Source: Treponema sp. (GTDB lineage Bacteria; Spirochaetota; Spirochaetia; Treponematales; Breznakiellaceae). From it: a stretch of DNA of 8,669 nucleotides. Positions 1 through 6,865 of the stretch are shown in pieces (positions within the stretch are counted from its first letter, which is position 1; each line of letters starts with the position of its first letter). The notes beneath the pieces were generated by a model, which was not told the origin of the DNA, did no database searches, and worked only from the letters and a program-made list of their open reading frames with translations. The stretch lies in NCBI GenBank assembly GCA_031279925.1, contig JAITHQ010000073.1:1-8669 (forward strand), given 5' to 3'. The position numbers and the translations under genes are program-made.

Positions 1-40
1 ATTATTCATCTACGCCCCTTGACGGGGCGCGGGTTCTTGG
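1..40. repeat. Direct repeat, copy 1
   Basis: These 40 bases match bases 121-160 at 38 of 40 positions; the differences are at bases 21 and 29. The unit contains a short GC hairpin: CGCCCC at 13-18 pairs with GGGGCG at 24-29 around a five-base loop. The repeat starts at the first base of the window, so it may extend or have more copies to the left. No gene covers it. Function unknown; it could be part of a dispersed intergenic repeat family. Confidence 0.8.
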
Positions 41-53
41 GTGGCGCACGTAC

Positions 54-71
54 GGCGGCCTAAAGGCCGCC
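54..71. repeat. GC-rich hairpin between the direct repeats
   Basis: GGCGGCC (54-60) and GGCCGCC (65-71) form a perfect 7-bp stem with loop TAAA; GTA before and TAC after it can extend the pairing past one bulged C. No T-run follows, so it is not a classical intrinsic terminator on the + strand. The rest of bases 41-120 shows nothing I can assign. Confidence 0.6.
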
Positions 72-120
72 TACCAATTTTGGCATACAGTGGCGTCTAC
101 TGGTGCTACACCGTCCTAAC

Positions 121-160
121 ATTATTCATCTACGCCCCTTTACGGGGCACGGGTTCTTGG
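121..160. repeat. Direct repeat, copy 2
   Basis: Second copy of the 40-base unit at 1-40, exactly 120 bases downstream, with G-to-T at base 141 and G-to-A at base 149. The G-to-A change removes the outermost pair of the internal hairpin. The copy overlaps the 3' end of the doubtful minus-strand ORF, and base 141 lies within that ORF's stop codon. Confidence 0.8.
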
Positions 161-538
161 TGGGTTTAGCCTGCCGCCGCCCCACTCCGCACGCCCCCAC
201 TCCGCAGGGTTTACAGCAAGCCATTTTTTGTGGGTCAAGTTTAGCCTAAAGGGCGGAATATTGAACCCTTCGGCACGATAGACCAGGCCACTGGCGCTCT
301 TACCAACAATGGGACCGCCGCCGCTTGGTAAAACACAACATATCAGCCGCTCCTCAAGCGGAGCGGCTGGATTGGCGCTTGCCGCCGCAAACGCCTTTTT
401 TGCCCCTTTTAAGTAAAACAGACCGTTTTCGGCCAGGCCCAGCCAGTGCGGATAATCCACCAGCCATTTGAGGGCTGGCCCGGAGCTGTCCGGGCCGTGT
501 TTTTGCCACCATGGAAACACTGAATAATTCAATTGCAA
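140..538 (-). CDS. Hypothetical protein ORF, doubtful or remnant
   Basis: A 132-residue reading frame that I do not recognise. Its first 100 residues look protein-like, with runs such as SVFPWWQKHGPDSSG, LVDYPHWLGLAENG and LICCVLPSGGGPIVG, and tryptophan is frequent. Support for a real gene is otherwise weak. There is no ATG at the 5' end: the only starts are TTG (538 or 532) or GTG (520), an in-frame TAG lies just upstream at 547-545, and no Shine-Dalgarno sequence precedes it. The C-terminal part is built from short DNA repeats (GCCCCACTCCGCA twice at 179-206, GTTTAGCCT at 164-172 and 240-248) and ends inside the 40-bp direct repeat. It could be the remnant of a longer gene invaded by repeats, or a chance frame in GC-rich sequence. 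It lies divergent to the fucose operon and shows no link to it. Confidence 0.25.
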   Translation of the reverse strand: MQLNYSVFPWWQKHGPDSSGPALKWLVDYPHWLGLAENGLFYLKGAKKAFAAASANPAAPLEERLICCVLPSGGGPIVGKSASGLVYRAEGFNIPPFRLNLTHKKWLAVNPAEWGRAEWGGGRLNPPRTRAP

Positions 539-602
539 AAATATCTAGATAATGAAGATTTTAAGGCAAAGGACGCAGGGTGTTCAAAAAGACGAGGCAA
601 AG

Positions 603-630
603 AAAAAAATGTAATCGATTACATTTTTTT
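603..630. promoter_or_regulatory. LacI-family operator O1, perfect 28-bp palindrome
   Basis: A perfect inverted repeat centred between bases 616 and 617: core TGTAATCGATTACA (610-623) flanked by seven A on the left and seven T on the right. The even palindrome with a central CpG is the usual LacI/PurR/CcpA-family site shape, since the hinge helices pry open that CpG step. It ends two bases before the -35 box, and a LacI-family gene with a near-copy of the site just upstream lies in the same operon. The inferred job is repression of the main promoter by that regulator. The A/T flanks could also let the RNA fold like a weak two-way terminator, but the core stem is AT-rich, so I favour the operator. 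Confidence 0.85.
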
Positions 631-631
631 G

Positions 632-660
632 TTGACAAACCGGAAATTTTACCTCATTAT
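632..660 (+). promoter_or_regulatory. Sigma-70-type promoter of the fucose operon
   Basis: TTGACA (632-637) is a consensus -35 box. It is followed by a 17-bp spacer and CATTAT (655-660), which matches four of six -10 positions. Transcription should begin near base 667, giving an untranslated leader of about 66 bases before fucU. The palindromic operator immediately upstream fits steric control by a LacI-family repressor. No other promoter of comparable quality is seen before the later genes. Confidence 0.75.
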
Positions 661-732
661 TAAAAATTAAAGAAACACAGAATATAGTCCCGCGCAAGAG
701 GACGGGGTATGTTGGTGTTAAGGAGAGTTACT

Positions 733-1170
733 ATGCTGATAGGTATTGATCCGGTGATAAGTCCGGAACTGCTCGACGCCTTGTTCCGTATGGGGCACGG
801 GGATGAAATTGTACTTGCGGACGCCTTTTTCCCCGGCGATTCCATGAATTCACGGGTAATACGGGCCGATGGCATCAGAATTCCTATGCTTTTGGATGGA
901 ATTCTTGCCCTGATGAATCTGGATTCGTATGTCCCTCACCCTGTTATTATGATGTCGCCCGCGCCGGGGGATACCCTGGATAAAACGGTAGAGCAATCCT
1001 ACCGGGCGGTCATTGACCGGCGATGGCCGGGAACACCGGCGGTGGAATGGATTGGACGTTTTGATTTTTACGATCGAACAAAAAAGGCGTTTGCCGTGCT
1101 GATGACCGGAGAAACCGTTAAATACGGGAATATTATATTAAAAAAAGGGGTGATTCCCCTTAAAGGCTAG
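733..1170 (+). CDS. fucU: L-fucose mutarotase FucU (RbsD/FucU family)
   Basis: Cytoplasmic enzyme of 145 residues that interconverts the alpha and beta anomers of L-fucose so that the isomerase gets its preferred form. The sequence closely resembles E. coli FucU (140 residues) along its whole length: MGHGDEI (20-26) with the catalytic His22, Asp30, IRADG (43-47), LDSY (63-66), RFDFYDRTKKAF (109-120), and KYGNIILKKGV (130-140) near the C-terminus. I chose the ATG at 733 because AGGAGA (721-726) sits six bases upstream and the protein then begins where the family begins. An ATG at 709 would add eight residues encoded through that ribosome binding site. It is the first gene after the operator-promoter and is followed 32 bases later by the repressor gene. 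The related ribose pyranase RbsD is the main alternative, but the motifs and the fucI neighbour favour FucU. Confidence 0.93.
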   Translation: MLIGIDPVISPELLDALFRMGHGDEIVLADAFFPGDSMNSRVIRADGIRIPMLLDGILALMNLDSYVPHPVIMMSPAPGDTLDKTVEQSYRAVIDRRWPGTPAVEWIGRFDFYDRTKKAFAVLMTGETVKYGNIILKKGVIPLKG

Positions 1171-1186
1171 ATGTAATCGTTTACAT
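1171..1186. promoter_or_regulatory. LacI-family operator O2, internal to the operon
   Basis: ATGTAATCGTTTACAT is the same palindrome as O1 with one mismatched pair (T1177 against T1180). It begins at the base after the fucU stop codon and ends 16 bases before the repressor start. The centres of O1 and O2 are 562 bases apart. Likely roles are autoregulation, by blocking transcription into the repressor gene, or DNA looping with O1. An AT-rich stretch just upstream (TATTATATTA, 1131-1140) might act as a -10 region, but it has no matching -35 box. Confidence 0.78.
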
Positions 1187-1202
1187 GCTTAGGGGCCGGG
1201 TT

Positions 1203-2213
1203 ATGAGAAAAACGATCAGGGATGTAGCTGTCGCGGCGGGCGTCTCAACCGCCACGGTTTCCCGGGTGCTTGCTCTGGAGAATTCCGGTCCGGTGGCGGA
1301 GAAAACGCGGCTGCGGGTTATCAGCGTTGCTGAAAGGCTCGGCTACCATACAAACCATGCCGCCCGCAGCCTGAAAACCCAGTCCACTATGACGGTAGCG
1401 GTACTGTTTCCGGAACTGGCAAACGACTTTTTTATGGATGTGGCCGAAGGGATTGAACGTGAGCTGAACACCCAGGGTTATACCATGCTGATGGCGTCTT
1501 CCCTTAATGCTATCGAGGAGGAAAAAAAACGGATTTCTATGCTGACCGCCCGGATGGTTGACGGAATGGTGGTTATTCCCGCCAGTTCCCGCGGGGAGCA
1601 TCTTCAGGCTTTGGCGGACAAGGGGATGCCCATGATCCTGGTGGACCGGCTGGCGGAAGGGACGGATATCGAAGCGGTAACTTCCGATAACGAGGGGGGA
1701 ACATTCCTCCTGACCAAGGCACTCCTTGCCGATGGCTTCAAGCGTATAGCCTTTGTCGGCGGGGACATTACCCTATCCGCCGCAAGGGAACGGCTTTCCG
1801 GTTATGCAAGGGCCCTGGCGGAAGCGGGGATTCAGGTAAAAACTTCCTGGATTTGCCTGGGGGGAATGGAGGTAGCAGACGGTTACCGGCAAATGGACGT
1901 ATTGCTCAAAAACCATACCCCTCCTGAAGCTATGGTTGCGGTCAACCTGATGGTTCATTTAGGCATGGAGCGGCGGCTGCTTGATATGAACGGTTCAAGG
2001 CCGCCTGTGGTTATCGCGGGCTTTGATGAATCCCGTTACACGCCCTTTCTGCCGGCCTGCCGGTACATTGCGTCCCAGGACGCGGTTGGCATGGGGCGGC
2101 GGGCGGGACAGCGTATCATTGAAAAAATCCGTGAAAAAAAAACAGGCCGCCGTGAAGGAGAAAATTCCGGAGAACGGATCATACGTCTTCCGGTGACTAT
2201 AAACCGTTCGTAG
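1203..2213 (+). CDS. LacI-family transcriptional regulator of the fucose operon
   Basis: A 336-residue DNA-binding repressor of usual family length. The N-terminal helix-turn-helix covers about residues 4-23 (TIRDVAVAAGVSTATVSRVL). The hinge helix is near residues 50-60 (NHAARSLKT) and contains the leucine that intercalates at the central CpG of LacI-family sites. Residues 62 to about 325 form a periplasmic-binding-protein-like sensor domain, with MTVAVLFPELANDFF at its start, GMVVIPASS, DRLAEG, GFKRIAFVGGD and AGFDESRY. Recognition-helix residues Thr16-Ala17 resemble the Met-Ala pair of CcpA, which also reads a TG(T/A)AA-type half-site. I chose ATG 1203, preceded by AGGGG at 1191-1195, because it begins at the family's usual N-terminus. 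ATG 1185 overlaps operator O2 and adds six atypical residues. The effector is unknown; by position it should be L-fucose, fuculose or a phosphorylated derivative. The gene is probably autoregulated through O2. Confidence 0.92.
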   Translation: MRKTIRDVAVAAGVSTATVSRVLALENSGPVAEKTRLRVISVAERLGYHTNHAARSLKTQSTMTVAVLFPELANDFFMDVAEGIERELNTQGYTMLMASSLNAIEEEKKRISMLTARMVDGMVVIPASSRGEHLQALADKGMPMILVDRLAEGTDIEAVTSDNEGGTFLLTKALLADGFKRIAFVGGDITLSAARERLSGYARALAEAGIQVKTSWICLGGMEVADGYRQMDVLLKNHTPPEAMVAVNLMVHLGMERRLLDMNGSRPPVVIAGFDESRYTPFLPACRYIASQDAVGMGRRAGQRIIEKIREKKTGRREGENSGERIIRLPVTINRS

Positions 2214-2239
2214 AACGGCGCCGCCGGTGCAAAGGCGGC
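2204..2239 (+). promoter_or_regulatory. Two tandem hairpins around the repressor stop codon
   Basis: CCGTTC (2204-2209) pairs with GAACGG (2213-2218) around the three-base loop GTA, and the stop codon lies in it. One base later GCCGCC (2220-2225) pairs with GGCGGC (2234-2239). Five T residues follow at 2250-2254, eleven bases past the second stem, which is too far for a strong intrinsic terminator. They may attenuate or process the message between the repressor and fucI, or protect its 3' end. The pairing is visible; the function is a guess. Confidence 0.45.
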
Positions 2240-2264
2240 TGCATCAATATTTTTGGAGGAACAA

Positions 2265-4058
2265 ATGGCGGTAAATCGTTATAAGGGATCGTATCCCAAA
2301 ATAGGGATCAGGCCAACGATTGACGGAAGACGCGGCCCCCTTAAGGTACGCGAATCGCTGGAAGATCAAACCATGAACATGGCGCTGGCCGCAAAGGCCC
2401 TGCTGGAACAGAACCTTCGCTATTCATCGGGCGAACCGGTGCAGGTGGTCATCGCCGATACGACCATAGGGCGCGTACCGGAAGCGGCTGCCTGCGCGGA
2501 CAAGTTCAGACGGGAAGGGGTGGACATTACCCTAACGGTAACGCCCTGCTGGTGCTACGGATCAGAAACAATGGACATGGACCCCTATACCATCAAAGGC
2601 GTCTGGGGCTTCAACGGTACGGAGCGCCCCGGCGCGGTGTACCTGGCTTCGGTGCTGGCAGGTCATGCCCAAAAAGGGCTGCCCGCCTTTGGCATTTACG
2701 GACGCGATGTGCGGAACGCCGGGGACACAGAAATTCCAGCCGATGTACAGGAAAAATTGCTTCGCTTTGGGCGGGCGGCGGTCGCGGCGGCCAGTATGCG
2801 GGGAAAAAGCTATTTACAGATCGGTTCTATCTGCATGGGCATTGCCGGTTCCATCATCAATCCCGATTTTTTTGAGGAATACCTGGGGATGCGGGTAGAA
2901 AGCGTGGACGAAATTGAAATTATCCGGCGCATGGAAAACGGCATTTACGATGAAAAAGAATTCCAAAAGGCCCTGGCCTGGACAAAACAGTACTGCAAGG
3001 AAGGTTTTGACAAGAATCCGGCGGAACTGCGGCGTTCCCGGGCCGAACAGGATAAGGCATGGGAATTTGTGGTTAAAATGATGTGCATTATCAAGGACCT
3101 GTTTAACGGCAACCCCAACCTGCCCGCCGGTTGTGAAGAGGAACGCGCCGGACATAACGCCATTGCCGGCGGGTTTCAGGGACAGCGGCAGTGGACGGAT
3201 TTTTATCCTAACTGCGATTTTCCCGAATCCCTTATGTGTTCATCGTTTGACTGGGAGGGGGCAAGGGAGCCATATATTCTGGCAACTGAAAACGACACCC
3301 TGAACGGCGCAGGTATGCTTTTCGGCAAACTGCTTACCGGCACAGCGCAGATTTTTGCCGATGTGCGTACGTACTGGAGTCCCGATGCGGTAAAACAGGC
3401 GGCAGGCTACGATTTGACCGGCCCTGCCAAAGAAGCCGGAGGTTTTATCCACCTGATCAATTCAGGCGCGGCCTGCCTTGACGCGTCAGGTGAAATGAAA
3501 GATTCAAATGGCAGGGGCGTGATAAAGCCCTTCTGGGAAGTAAGCGAGGCGGATCAAAAGGCATGCCTTGAGGCAAGCACCTGGAACCCGGCGGACTTTG
3601 GCTATTTCCGGGGCGGCGGCTTCTCGTCACGCTTCCTTACCCGTGCGGAAATGCCTGTTACCATGTCCCGGCTCAATCTGGTCAAAGGAATTGGCCCGGT
3701 GATCCAAATCGCCGAAGGCTGGACAGTGAATCTGCCGGACAATGTTTCGGATATACTGTGGAAACGCACTGACTACACCTGGCCCTGCACCTGGTTCGCC
3801 CCCCGTGTTACCGGCAAAGGGGCGTTTAAAACCGCCTATGACGTGATGAACAACTGGGGCGCCAACCACGGCTCTATTTCTTATGGCCATATCGGCGCGG
3901 ACCTGATTTCCCTCTGTTCCATGCTGCGGATTCCGGTTTGTATGCATAATGTAAGCGAGGATCAGATATTCCGCCCCAGCTACTGGAACGCCTTTGGTAT
4001 GGACAAGGAAAGCGCCGATTACCGGGCCTGCGCGGCATTGGGGCCCTTGTATAAATAG
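2265..4058 (+). CDS. fucI: L-fucose isomerase FucI
   Basis: Converts L-fucose to L-fuculose in the cytoplasm; the family also acts on D-arabinose and uses manganese. The 597 residues align with E. coli FucI (591 residues) from end to end: [14 protein letters not shown] near the start, [38 protein letters not shown], and the C-terminal ending [13 protein letters not shown]. The three manganese ligands known in E. coli (Glu337, Asp361, His528) are present as Glu342 in ATENDTLNG, Asp366 in [10 protein letters not shown] and His535 in NWGANHG. The start is ATG 2265, four bases after GGAGGA (2255-2260); an upstream in-frame TTG at 2253 would run through that site. It lies 51 bases after the repressor gene and 21 bases before the kinase gene, so the catabolic genes are almost certainly co-transcribed. 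No damage or missing key residue is seen. Confidence 0.97.
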   Translation: MAVNRYKGSYPKIGIRPTIDGRRGPLKVRESLEDQTMNMALAAKALLEQNLRYSSGEPVQVVIADTTIGRVPEAAACADKFRREGVDITLTVTPCWCYGSETMDMDPYTIKGVWGFNGTERPGAVYLASVLAGHAQKGLPAFGIYGRDVRNAGDTEIPADVQEKLLRFGRAAVAAASMRGKSYLQIGSICMGIAGSIINPDFFEEYLGMRVESVDEIEIIRRMENGIYDEKEFQKALAWTKQYCKEGFDKNPAELRRSRAEQDKAWEFVVKMMCIIKDLFNGNPNLPAGCEEERAGHNAIAGGFQGQRQWTDFYPNCDFPESLMCSSFDWEGAREPYILATENDTLNGAGMLFGKLLTGTAQIFADVRTYWSPDAVKQAAGYDLTGPAKEAGGFIHLINSGAACLDASGEMKDSNGRGVIKPFWEVSEADQKACLEASTWNPADFGYFRGGGFSSRFLTRAEMPVTMSRLNLVKGIGPVIQIAEGWTVNLPDNVSDILWKRTDYTWPCTWFAPRVTGKGAFKTAYDVMNNWGANHGSISYGHIGADLISLCSMLRIPVCMHNVSEDQIFRPSYWNAFGMDKESADYRACAALGPLYK

Positions 4059-4079
4059 CAAGGAAAAGGCGGAGGAACA

Positions 4080-5621
4080 GTGGAATACGCAATAGCGGTT
4101 ATTGATATTGGCATGACCAACAAAAAAGTAGCGATATATGATGACGCGCTTCGCCAGATTGACGCGCAGTACCGCAGCTTTGAGCCGCTCATCACAGATG
4201 GACTGCCATGCCATAATCTTGAGGCTATGGAAACATGGTTCCTTGAGGAACTTGCGGCGGCTGCGCGGCGTTTCCCCATAAGGGCAATTGCGGTATCAAC
4301 CCACGGCGCGACTTTTGTGTGCGTAGGCAAAGACGGCAGGCCCGTCCTCCCCTGTGTGTACTACACCTACGATCCGGCTCTTGTCGGGGGAGGCGAGGAT
4401 TTTCACCGCCGTTTTTATGAACGCTTTGGCCCTGCTATTGAACTCCAGGCAAGAACCGGCGCCCCCGCATTCCAGGCAATGATCAATCCGGCAAAGGGAA
4501 TCTTCTTTGTCAAGGAGCGCTTCCCCGAAGGTTTCAAAAACGTCTCCTGCATACTCCCCTACCCCCAATATTGGGGCTTCCGTTTAACCGGAAAACCAGG
4601 CGCGGAAAGCACCTACATGGGCTGTCATACCTACCTTTGGGATCAGGTTGACCATTGCCTTTCTTCGGTTGCCCGGGACATGGGCATTGCGCCGCTGCTG
4701 CCCGCCCGCCTGGACAAGTCATGGGATATTTTGGGAACCATTAATGCCGGCGTCGCCGCAAAAACCGGACTTGCGTCCGATGTTATCGTTACTATGGGTA
4801 TCCACGATTCCAACGCATCGCTGCTTCCCCACTTTGCCAAAAGGGGGGAAACCGGGTTTACGCTTAACTCTACCGGAACATGGTGTGTAATGATGAATCC
4901 GGTTGAGCGCTACGGCTTTGCCGGTGAGGAATTGGGCAAGGTGGTGTTCTTCAACATTTCCGCCTTTGGAACCCCGGTAAAAACGGCGATTTTTTTGGGC
5001 GGTCAGGAATTTGAAACATGGTCAAAAATCCTGATGGACATACACAATCGGGATGATTTTCCTTCCTATGACGAGGGGCGTTACCGGAAAATGCTGCGTG
5101 AAGCGGATTGCTTTCTGCTGCCGGAACTTGTTGCCGGCTCCGGACAGTTTCCCGGTTCAAAGCCCCGGATTGTGGAAGGGGGAAAAACCTGGGCCTTTGA
5201 GGACATTGCCCGGACAGCCGCCGAAGGCGGGGGCGATCTGCCGCCCTGCTTTGGCGATTACGAACAGGGCTTTGCGGTGCTGCGTCTAAGCCTGGTGATG
5301 CAGTCCCTCACGGCGCTGGAGCGAACCGGCATTAAGCCGGGAGCCGAAATTTTTACCGAAGGAGGTTTCAGAAAGAACGAAGCATACAACCGGCTGCTTT
5401 CGGCGGCCTTTGTGAACAACCGGGTTTGCCTTACCGGAATTCCGGAGGCGACGGCCCTGGGCGCGGCAATGAGCGCAAAAATGGCCCTTACCGGAAAGAG
5501 GCTTGCGGAGCTTGCCGGGGATTTTGTAGTTGATTATCAGGAAGTGGGAAAAAGCGTTATACCGGAAATTTTTTCCTACCGGAAAGCCTGGATGCAACAG
5601 GCTGAACAGTCAAAAGATTAA
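4080..5621 (+). CDS. FGGY-family carbohydrate kinase, probable L-fuculose kinase
   Basis: A 513-residue ATP-dependent sugar kinase, presumed to phosphorylate the L-fuculose made by FucI. FGGY hallmarks are present: the N-terminal phosphate loop DIGMTNKK (Asp9-Lys16), the STHGAT stretch (73-78), the catalytic-base motif GIHDSNAS with Asp243, the second phosphate motif STGTW (264-268), and the C-terminal EGGFRKNEAYNRLL (427-440) followed by GIPEATALGAA. The start is GTG 4080, three bases after GGAGGA (4071-4076); no better start is in frame. The sequence differs clearly from E. coli FucK and looks closer to the less-studied FGGY branch of fuculo-/rhamnulokinase-like proteins, so I give no symbol. 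The substrate is inferred from the neighbouring fucI. L-rhamnulose, D-ribulose or L-xylulose remain possible. It has the short gap to fucI expected of translationally linked genes, and a block of hairpins follows its stop codon. Confidence 0.9.
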   Translation: MEYAIAVIDIGMTNKKVAIYDDALRQIDAQYRSFEPLITDGLPCHNLEAMETWFLEELAAAARRFPIRAIAVSTHGATFVCVGKDGRPVLPCVYYTYDPALVGGGEDFHRRFYERFGPAIELQARTGAPAFQAMINPAKGIFFVKERFPEGFKNVSCILPYPQYWGFRLTGKPGAESTYMGCHTYLWDQVDHCLSSVARDMGIAPLLPARLDKSWDILGTINAGVAAKTGLASDVIVTMGIHDSNASLLPHFAKRGETGFTLNSTGTWCVMMNPVERYGFAGEELGKVVFFNISAFGTPVKTAIFLGGQEFETWSKILMDIHNRDDFPSYDEGRYRKMLREADCFLLPELVAGSGQFPGSKPRIVEGGKTWAFEDIARTAAEGGGDLPPCFGDYEQGFAVLRLSLVMQSLTALERTGIKPGAEIFTEGGFRKNEAYNRLLSAAFVNNRVCLTGIPEATALGAAMSAKMALTGKRLAELAGDFVVDYQEVGKSVIPEIFSYRKAWMQQAEQSKD

Positions 5622-5756
5622 CGGTTTGTTAAACCGGATGAGGTTGTTGCAAAACTTCAGTTTTGCAACAACAACCGCTAAAAAATGCAGTTTTGTAGGC
5701 CGTAGGCCGAAAAACTGCAAGGGCCTGTGTAAAACCAACCGGGTTTTGCAACAGGC
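5622..5756 (+). repeat. Cluster of four hairpins between kinase and binding-protein genes
   Basis: Four stem-loops stand in a row. CGGTTT/AAACCG (5622-5636) starts one base after the kinase stop. A perfect 13-bp stem follows (5643-5655 with 5660-5672, loop TTCA). Then TGCAGTTTT pairs with AAAACTGCA (5686-5694 with 5711-5719), with an inner GGCC-GTA-GGCC stem. Last, GCCTGT/ACAGGC encloses AAAACC/GGTTTT (5723-5756). GTTTTGCAACA occurs twice (5660-5670 and 5743-5753), so the units are related. None has a T-run after it. They probably stabilise or partly block the transcript so that the binding protein is made in a different amount from the enzymes, as known for REP-type elements in other transport operons. 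Confidence 0.7.
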
Positions 5757-5788
5757 TCGGATCTTATCAATTTTAAGGAGAATGAGTT

Positions 5789-6865
5789 ATGAAAAAAATC
5801 GTATTGATTTTGACGGTGTTGGTGTTGACAGCTTCCATGCTGTTCGCGGGCGGGCAAAAAGCCGGGGGCGGAAAAGCGCAAATTGCCCTGTTGATGCGGA
5901 ACATGGATGAACAGTTCCTTAAGGACTACTCGGATAATATCAAAAAACTGGCCGAGAACGCCGGGGTAGAGCTTAATGTGCAGGACGCCCGCAGTGACGG
6001 TGCCACTCAGCTAACCCAGCTGCAAACCCTCTTGAACCAGGGCTACAAGTACTTCGTTATTGTCCCCTGCGTCTCCGAGCTTTCCGAGCAGATGAACAAG
6101 GAGATACAGGCCAAGGGTGGAGCCGCTGCATATTCCAATATACAGCCCACCGTTGCCTCCCTTAAAGTGGGGAAGAATTTCTTCTTTGCGTCTTCACCGG
6201 AATTTGTGGGCGGACGTTACCAGGGCCAGCTTATTGCCGATTATTTTGACAAGAACCCCGACAAAGCGCCCGGCAAAGCGATCAATATGCTCCTGATCCT
6301 TGGCCAGTTGGGGCATCCGGCCCAGGTGAACCGCGAAGCGGGGCTGCTTGCGGAACTGAAAACCAGAGGCTATACCGTTAACGTGGTCGCCCAGGATACG
6401 GCAAACTGGACTCCCGATCAGGCCCAGCAAAAAATGGACGCATGGATCGCCTCGTTCCGGGGCAAATTCAACGTAGTCGCCGCCCAGAACGACGGTATGG
6501 CAATGGGCGCGGTGGAATCCCTTATTCAGAACGGTTTTACCAAAAGCGACGCCAGTGACGGCACCTCGCTTACCGTTCCGGTGCTTGGCATTGACGCAAC
6601 CGCCGACGCCATCAAGTCCATGAAAGAGAACAAACTCTACGCCACGGTTCTACAGGACGCTGTAGGCCAGTCGGCGGCGGCCTTTGACGTGGTGTACCAG
6701 ATTGCCGCCGGAACCTACAAGAGCGGCAATGCCGCCGGCGGAACTCCAGCGGCCACCACTCCCATTGACGAGGCCCCGGCCAATGACCCCGCCATTATCG
6801 GGCAGTGTTACCTGGTTCCTTTTGTACCGGTAGACAAGAACTCAAATTATTACAAGACCCATTAG
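5789..6865 (+). CDS. mglB: Periplasmic sugar-binding protein, MglB-like
   Basis: A 358-residue substrate-binding protein for the ABC importer encoded next. Residues 1-20 form a Sec signal peptide (MKKIVLILTVLVLTASMLFA) with likely cleavage before Gly21. There is no lipobox cysteine, so it should be soluble in the periplasm rather than lipid-anchored. The rest is the two-lobed galactose/ribose-type fold. By my own eye alignment with E. coli MglB, ligand residues are kept as Asp40, Phe43, Asn117, His176, Arg182, Trp207, Asn234 and Asp269, but MglB Asp154 is Ala178 and Asn256 is Gln289, and the calcium loop is not recognisable. This fits a ligand other than galactose, plausibly L-fucose. The start ATG 5789 follows AAGGAG (5775-5780). 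It is separated from the kinase by a hairpin cluster and from the ATPase gene by a long inverted repeat, an arrangement that could raise its level relative to its neighbours. Confidence 0.9.
   Translation: MKKIVLILTVLVLTASMLFAGGQKAGGGKAQIALLMRNMDEQFLKDYSDNIKKLAENAGVELNVQDARSDGATQLTQLQTLLNQGYKYFVIVPCVSELSEQMNKEIQAKGGAAAYSNIQPTVASLKVGKNFFFASSPEFVGGRYQGQLIADYFDKNPDKAPGKAINMLLILGQLGHPAQVNREAGLLAELKTRGYTVNVVAQDTANWTPDQAQQKMDAWIASFRGKFNVVAAQNDGMAMGAVESLIQNGFTKSDASDGTSLTVPVLGIDATADAIKSMKENKLYATVLQDAVGQSAAAFDVVYQIAAGTYKSGNAAGGTPAATTPIDEAPANDPAIIGQCYLVPFVPVDKNSNYYKTH

Noticed and set aside
1..160. CRISPR array
   Set aside because: Only two copies of the repeat, 80 bases of intervening sequence that itself contains a hairpin, and no cas gene.
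709..732. Earlier ATG giving an eight-residue N-terminal extension of FucU
   Set aside because: The extension is encoded through the AGGAGA ribosome binding site that serves ATG 733, and FucU proteins begin at the MLIGIDPVIS equivalent.
1145..1161. AAGGGG/CCCCTT hairpin as a terminator after fucU
   Set aside because: It lies inside the fucU coding end, the stem is only 6 bp and no T-run follows.
1185..1202. Earlier ATG for the LacI-family gene
   Set aside because: It lies on the edge of operator O2 and adds six atypical residues before the conserved MRKTIRDVA start.
2253..2264. TTG start for fucI
   Set aside because: It overlaps the GGAGGA ribosome binding site, and the ATG at 2265 has correct spacing.
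3627..4214. 195-residue minus-strand frame across the fucI-kinase junction
   Set aside because: It is antisense to two well-supported genes and has no recognisable motif or ribosome binding site; a shadow of GC-rich coding sequence.
5622..5788. Riboswitch upstream of the binding-protein gene
   Set aside because: The elements are independent simple stem-loops with repeated sequence; no junction or conserved aptamer core could be recognised.
5530..5910. 126-residue + strand frame bridging kinase, hairpin cluster and binding-protein gene
   Set aside because: It overlaps both real genes in another frame, and its middle is encoded by the hairpin repeats.
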